Assembly: GCF_027789125.1 (NCBI RefSeq)
Contig: NZ_JAQFVF010000020.1
Coordinates: 62,001 to 126,000, forward strand
Length of the DNA: 64,000 nucleotides
Reading direction: 5' to 3'
Origin: Paenibacillus aestuarii
Lineage (GTDB): Bacteria > Bacillota > Bacilli > Paenibacillales > NBRC-103111
Both the position numbers and the translations under genes were made by a program. Below the pieces are notes generated by a model. The model saw only the letters and a list, made by a program, of their open reading frames with translations, did no database searches and was not told the DNA's origin. Position 1 is the first letter of the stretch; each line of letters begins with the position of its first letter. Positions 63,767 to 64,000 of the stretch are shown one piece after another.

Positions 63767-64000
63767 ATGGATCCGAAGGATGCAACATTTCATGCGACAA
63801 CGATTTTTGCGATTCGTCATCAAGGTAAGGGAGCTATTGCCGGAGACGGACAGGTCACTTTTGGCAACAGCATGATTATGAAGGGTAGCGCCAAGAAGGT
63901 AAGGCGTTTATATAGAGGGAAAGTCATTGCCGGATTTGCTGGTTCCGTAGCAGATGCCATCACGCTGTTTGAGAAATTCGAAGGCAAGCTGGAAGAGCAT
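63767..64000 (+). CDS. hslV: ATP-dependent protease subunit HslV (ClpQ), 5' part
   Basis: The first 78 codons, cut by the window end. [22 protein letters not shown] and AGSVADA match HslV/ClpQ. In B. subtilis the protein begins Met-Ser-Ser, and the N-terminal Ser is reported as the nucleophile; here it begins [12 protein letters not shown], so the nucleophile would have to be a Thr exposed by processing. AGAGGTGG SD 6 bases before ATG 63767. hslU and codY should follow. Confidence 0.93.
   Translation, partial: MDPKDATFHATTIFAIRHQGKGAIAGDGQVTFGNSMIMKGSAKKVRRLYRGKVIAGFAGSVADAITLFEKFEGKLEEH

Noticed and set aside
1..64000. CRISPR array, prophage, insertion sequence, tRNA or rRNA genes
   Set aside because: I looked for repeated spacers, integrase or transposase motifs and tRNA-like clover leaves and found none; a tool scan could still find weak ones.

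Overview
The window looks like chromosome of an endospore-forming member of the Bacillota, most likely Paenibacillus or a close relative in Paenibacillaceae. The main reason is gene order. From about 28.6 kb to the end it carries a conserved block: rsmD-coaD, ylbJ, ylbL, ylbN-rpmF, fapR-plsX-fabH-fabD-fabG-acpP-fabF, rnc-smc-ftsY, ylxM-ffh-rpsP-khpA-rimM-trmD-rplS, lepB-rbgA-rnhB, sucCD-dprA-topA-trmFO-hslV. fabH lies inside the fab cluster, and ylbJ implies sporulation. Shine-Dalgarno sites are strong, and GTG and TTG starts are common. This assignment is inferred; no 16S gene is present.

Positions 1-8.8 kb: cobalamin-dependent methionine synthase (metH), RNase Z, then a unit of a membrane metallophosphoesterase, an unknown protein and a CobW/COG0523 GTPase with a histidine-rich loop, and a convergent lipoprotein polysaccharide deacetylase.

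Positions 8.9-28.5 kb form an accessory region of many small, often convergent or divergent transcription units. It contains an Asp-box (YCF48-like) exported protein, a GNAT acetyltransferase, an NlpC/P60 hydrolase, YerD-like glutamate synthase, a NUDIX hydrolase, a racemase-like/MarR/MFS cluster, two pairs of small CBO0543-type membrane proteins, a KimA-like potassium importer, an SDR oxidoreductase, two paralogous four-cysteine miniproteins that share an almost identical 31-bp upstream element, and four microproteins of 34-48 residues. Three loci are visibly broken: an excalibur lipoprotein, a TrkH/KtrB potassium transporter and an SH3-NlpC/P60 hydrolase. The region looks as if it is turning over, with duplication and decay side by side. 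I found no insertion sequence, phage gene, CRISPR array or tRNA.

Positions 28.6-64 kb: housekeeping genes. A canonical FapR operator lies in front of fapR, so the fatty-acid/phospholipid genes are probably repressed by FapR and relieved by malonyl-CoA. ylxM-ffh and ftsY supply the SRP pathway; rpsP, khpA, rimM, trmD and rplS supply ribosome and tRNA maturation; rnhB is followed by a FliK-like protein with a 33-bp coding repeat and a FlhB C-terminal-domain protein. sucCD is preceded by an inserted yraN / yifB / zinc-ribbon segment. dprA, topA and trmFO lead to hslV, which runs off the end; xerC, which usually sits between trmFO and hslV in Bacillus, is missing here.

I did not find a clearly new multi-gene system. 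The best candidates for undescribed biology are the 23-26 kb island of zinc-finger miniproteins with its conserved promoter element, the two-gene membrane module at 23.6-24.9 kb, and the two CBO0543-type gene pairs.
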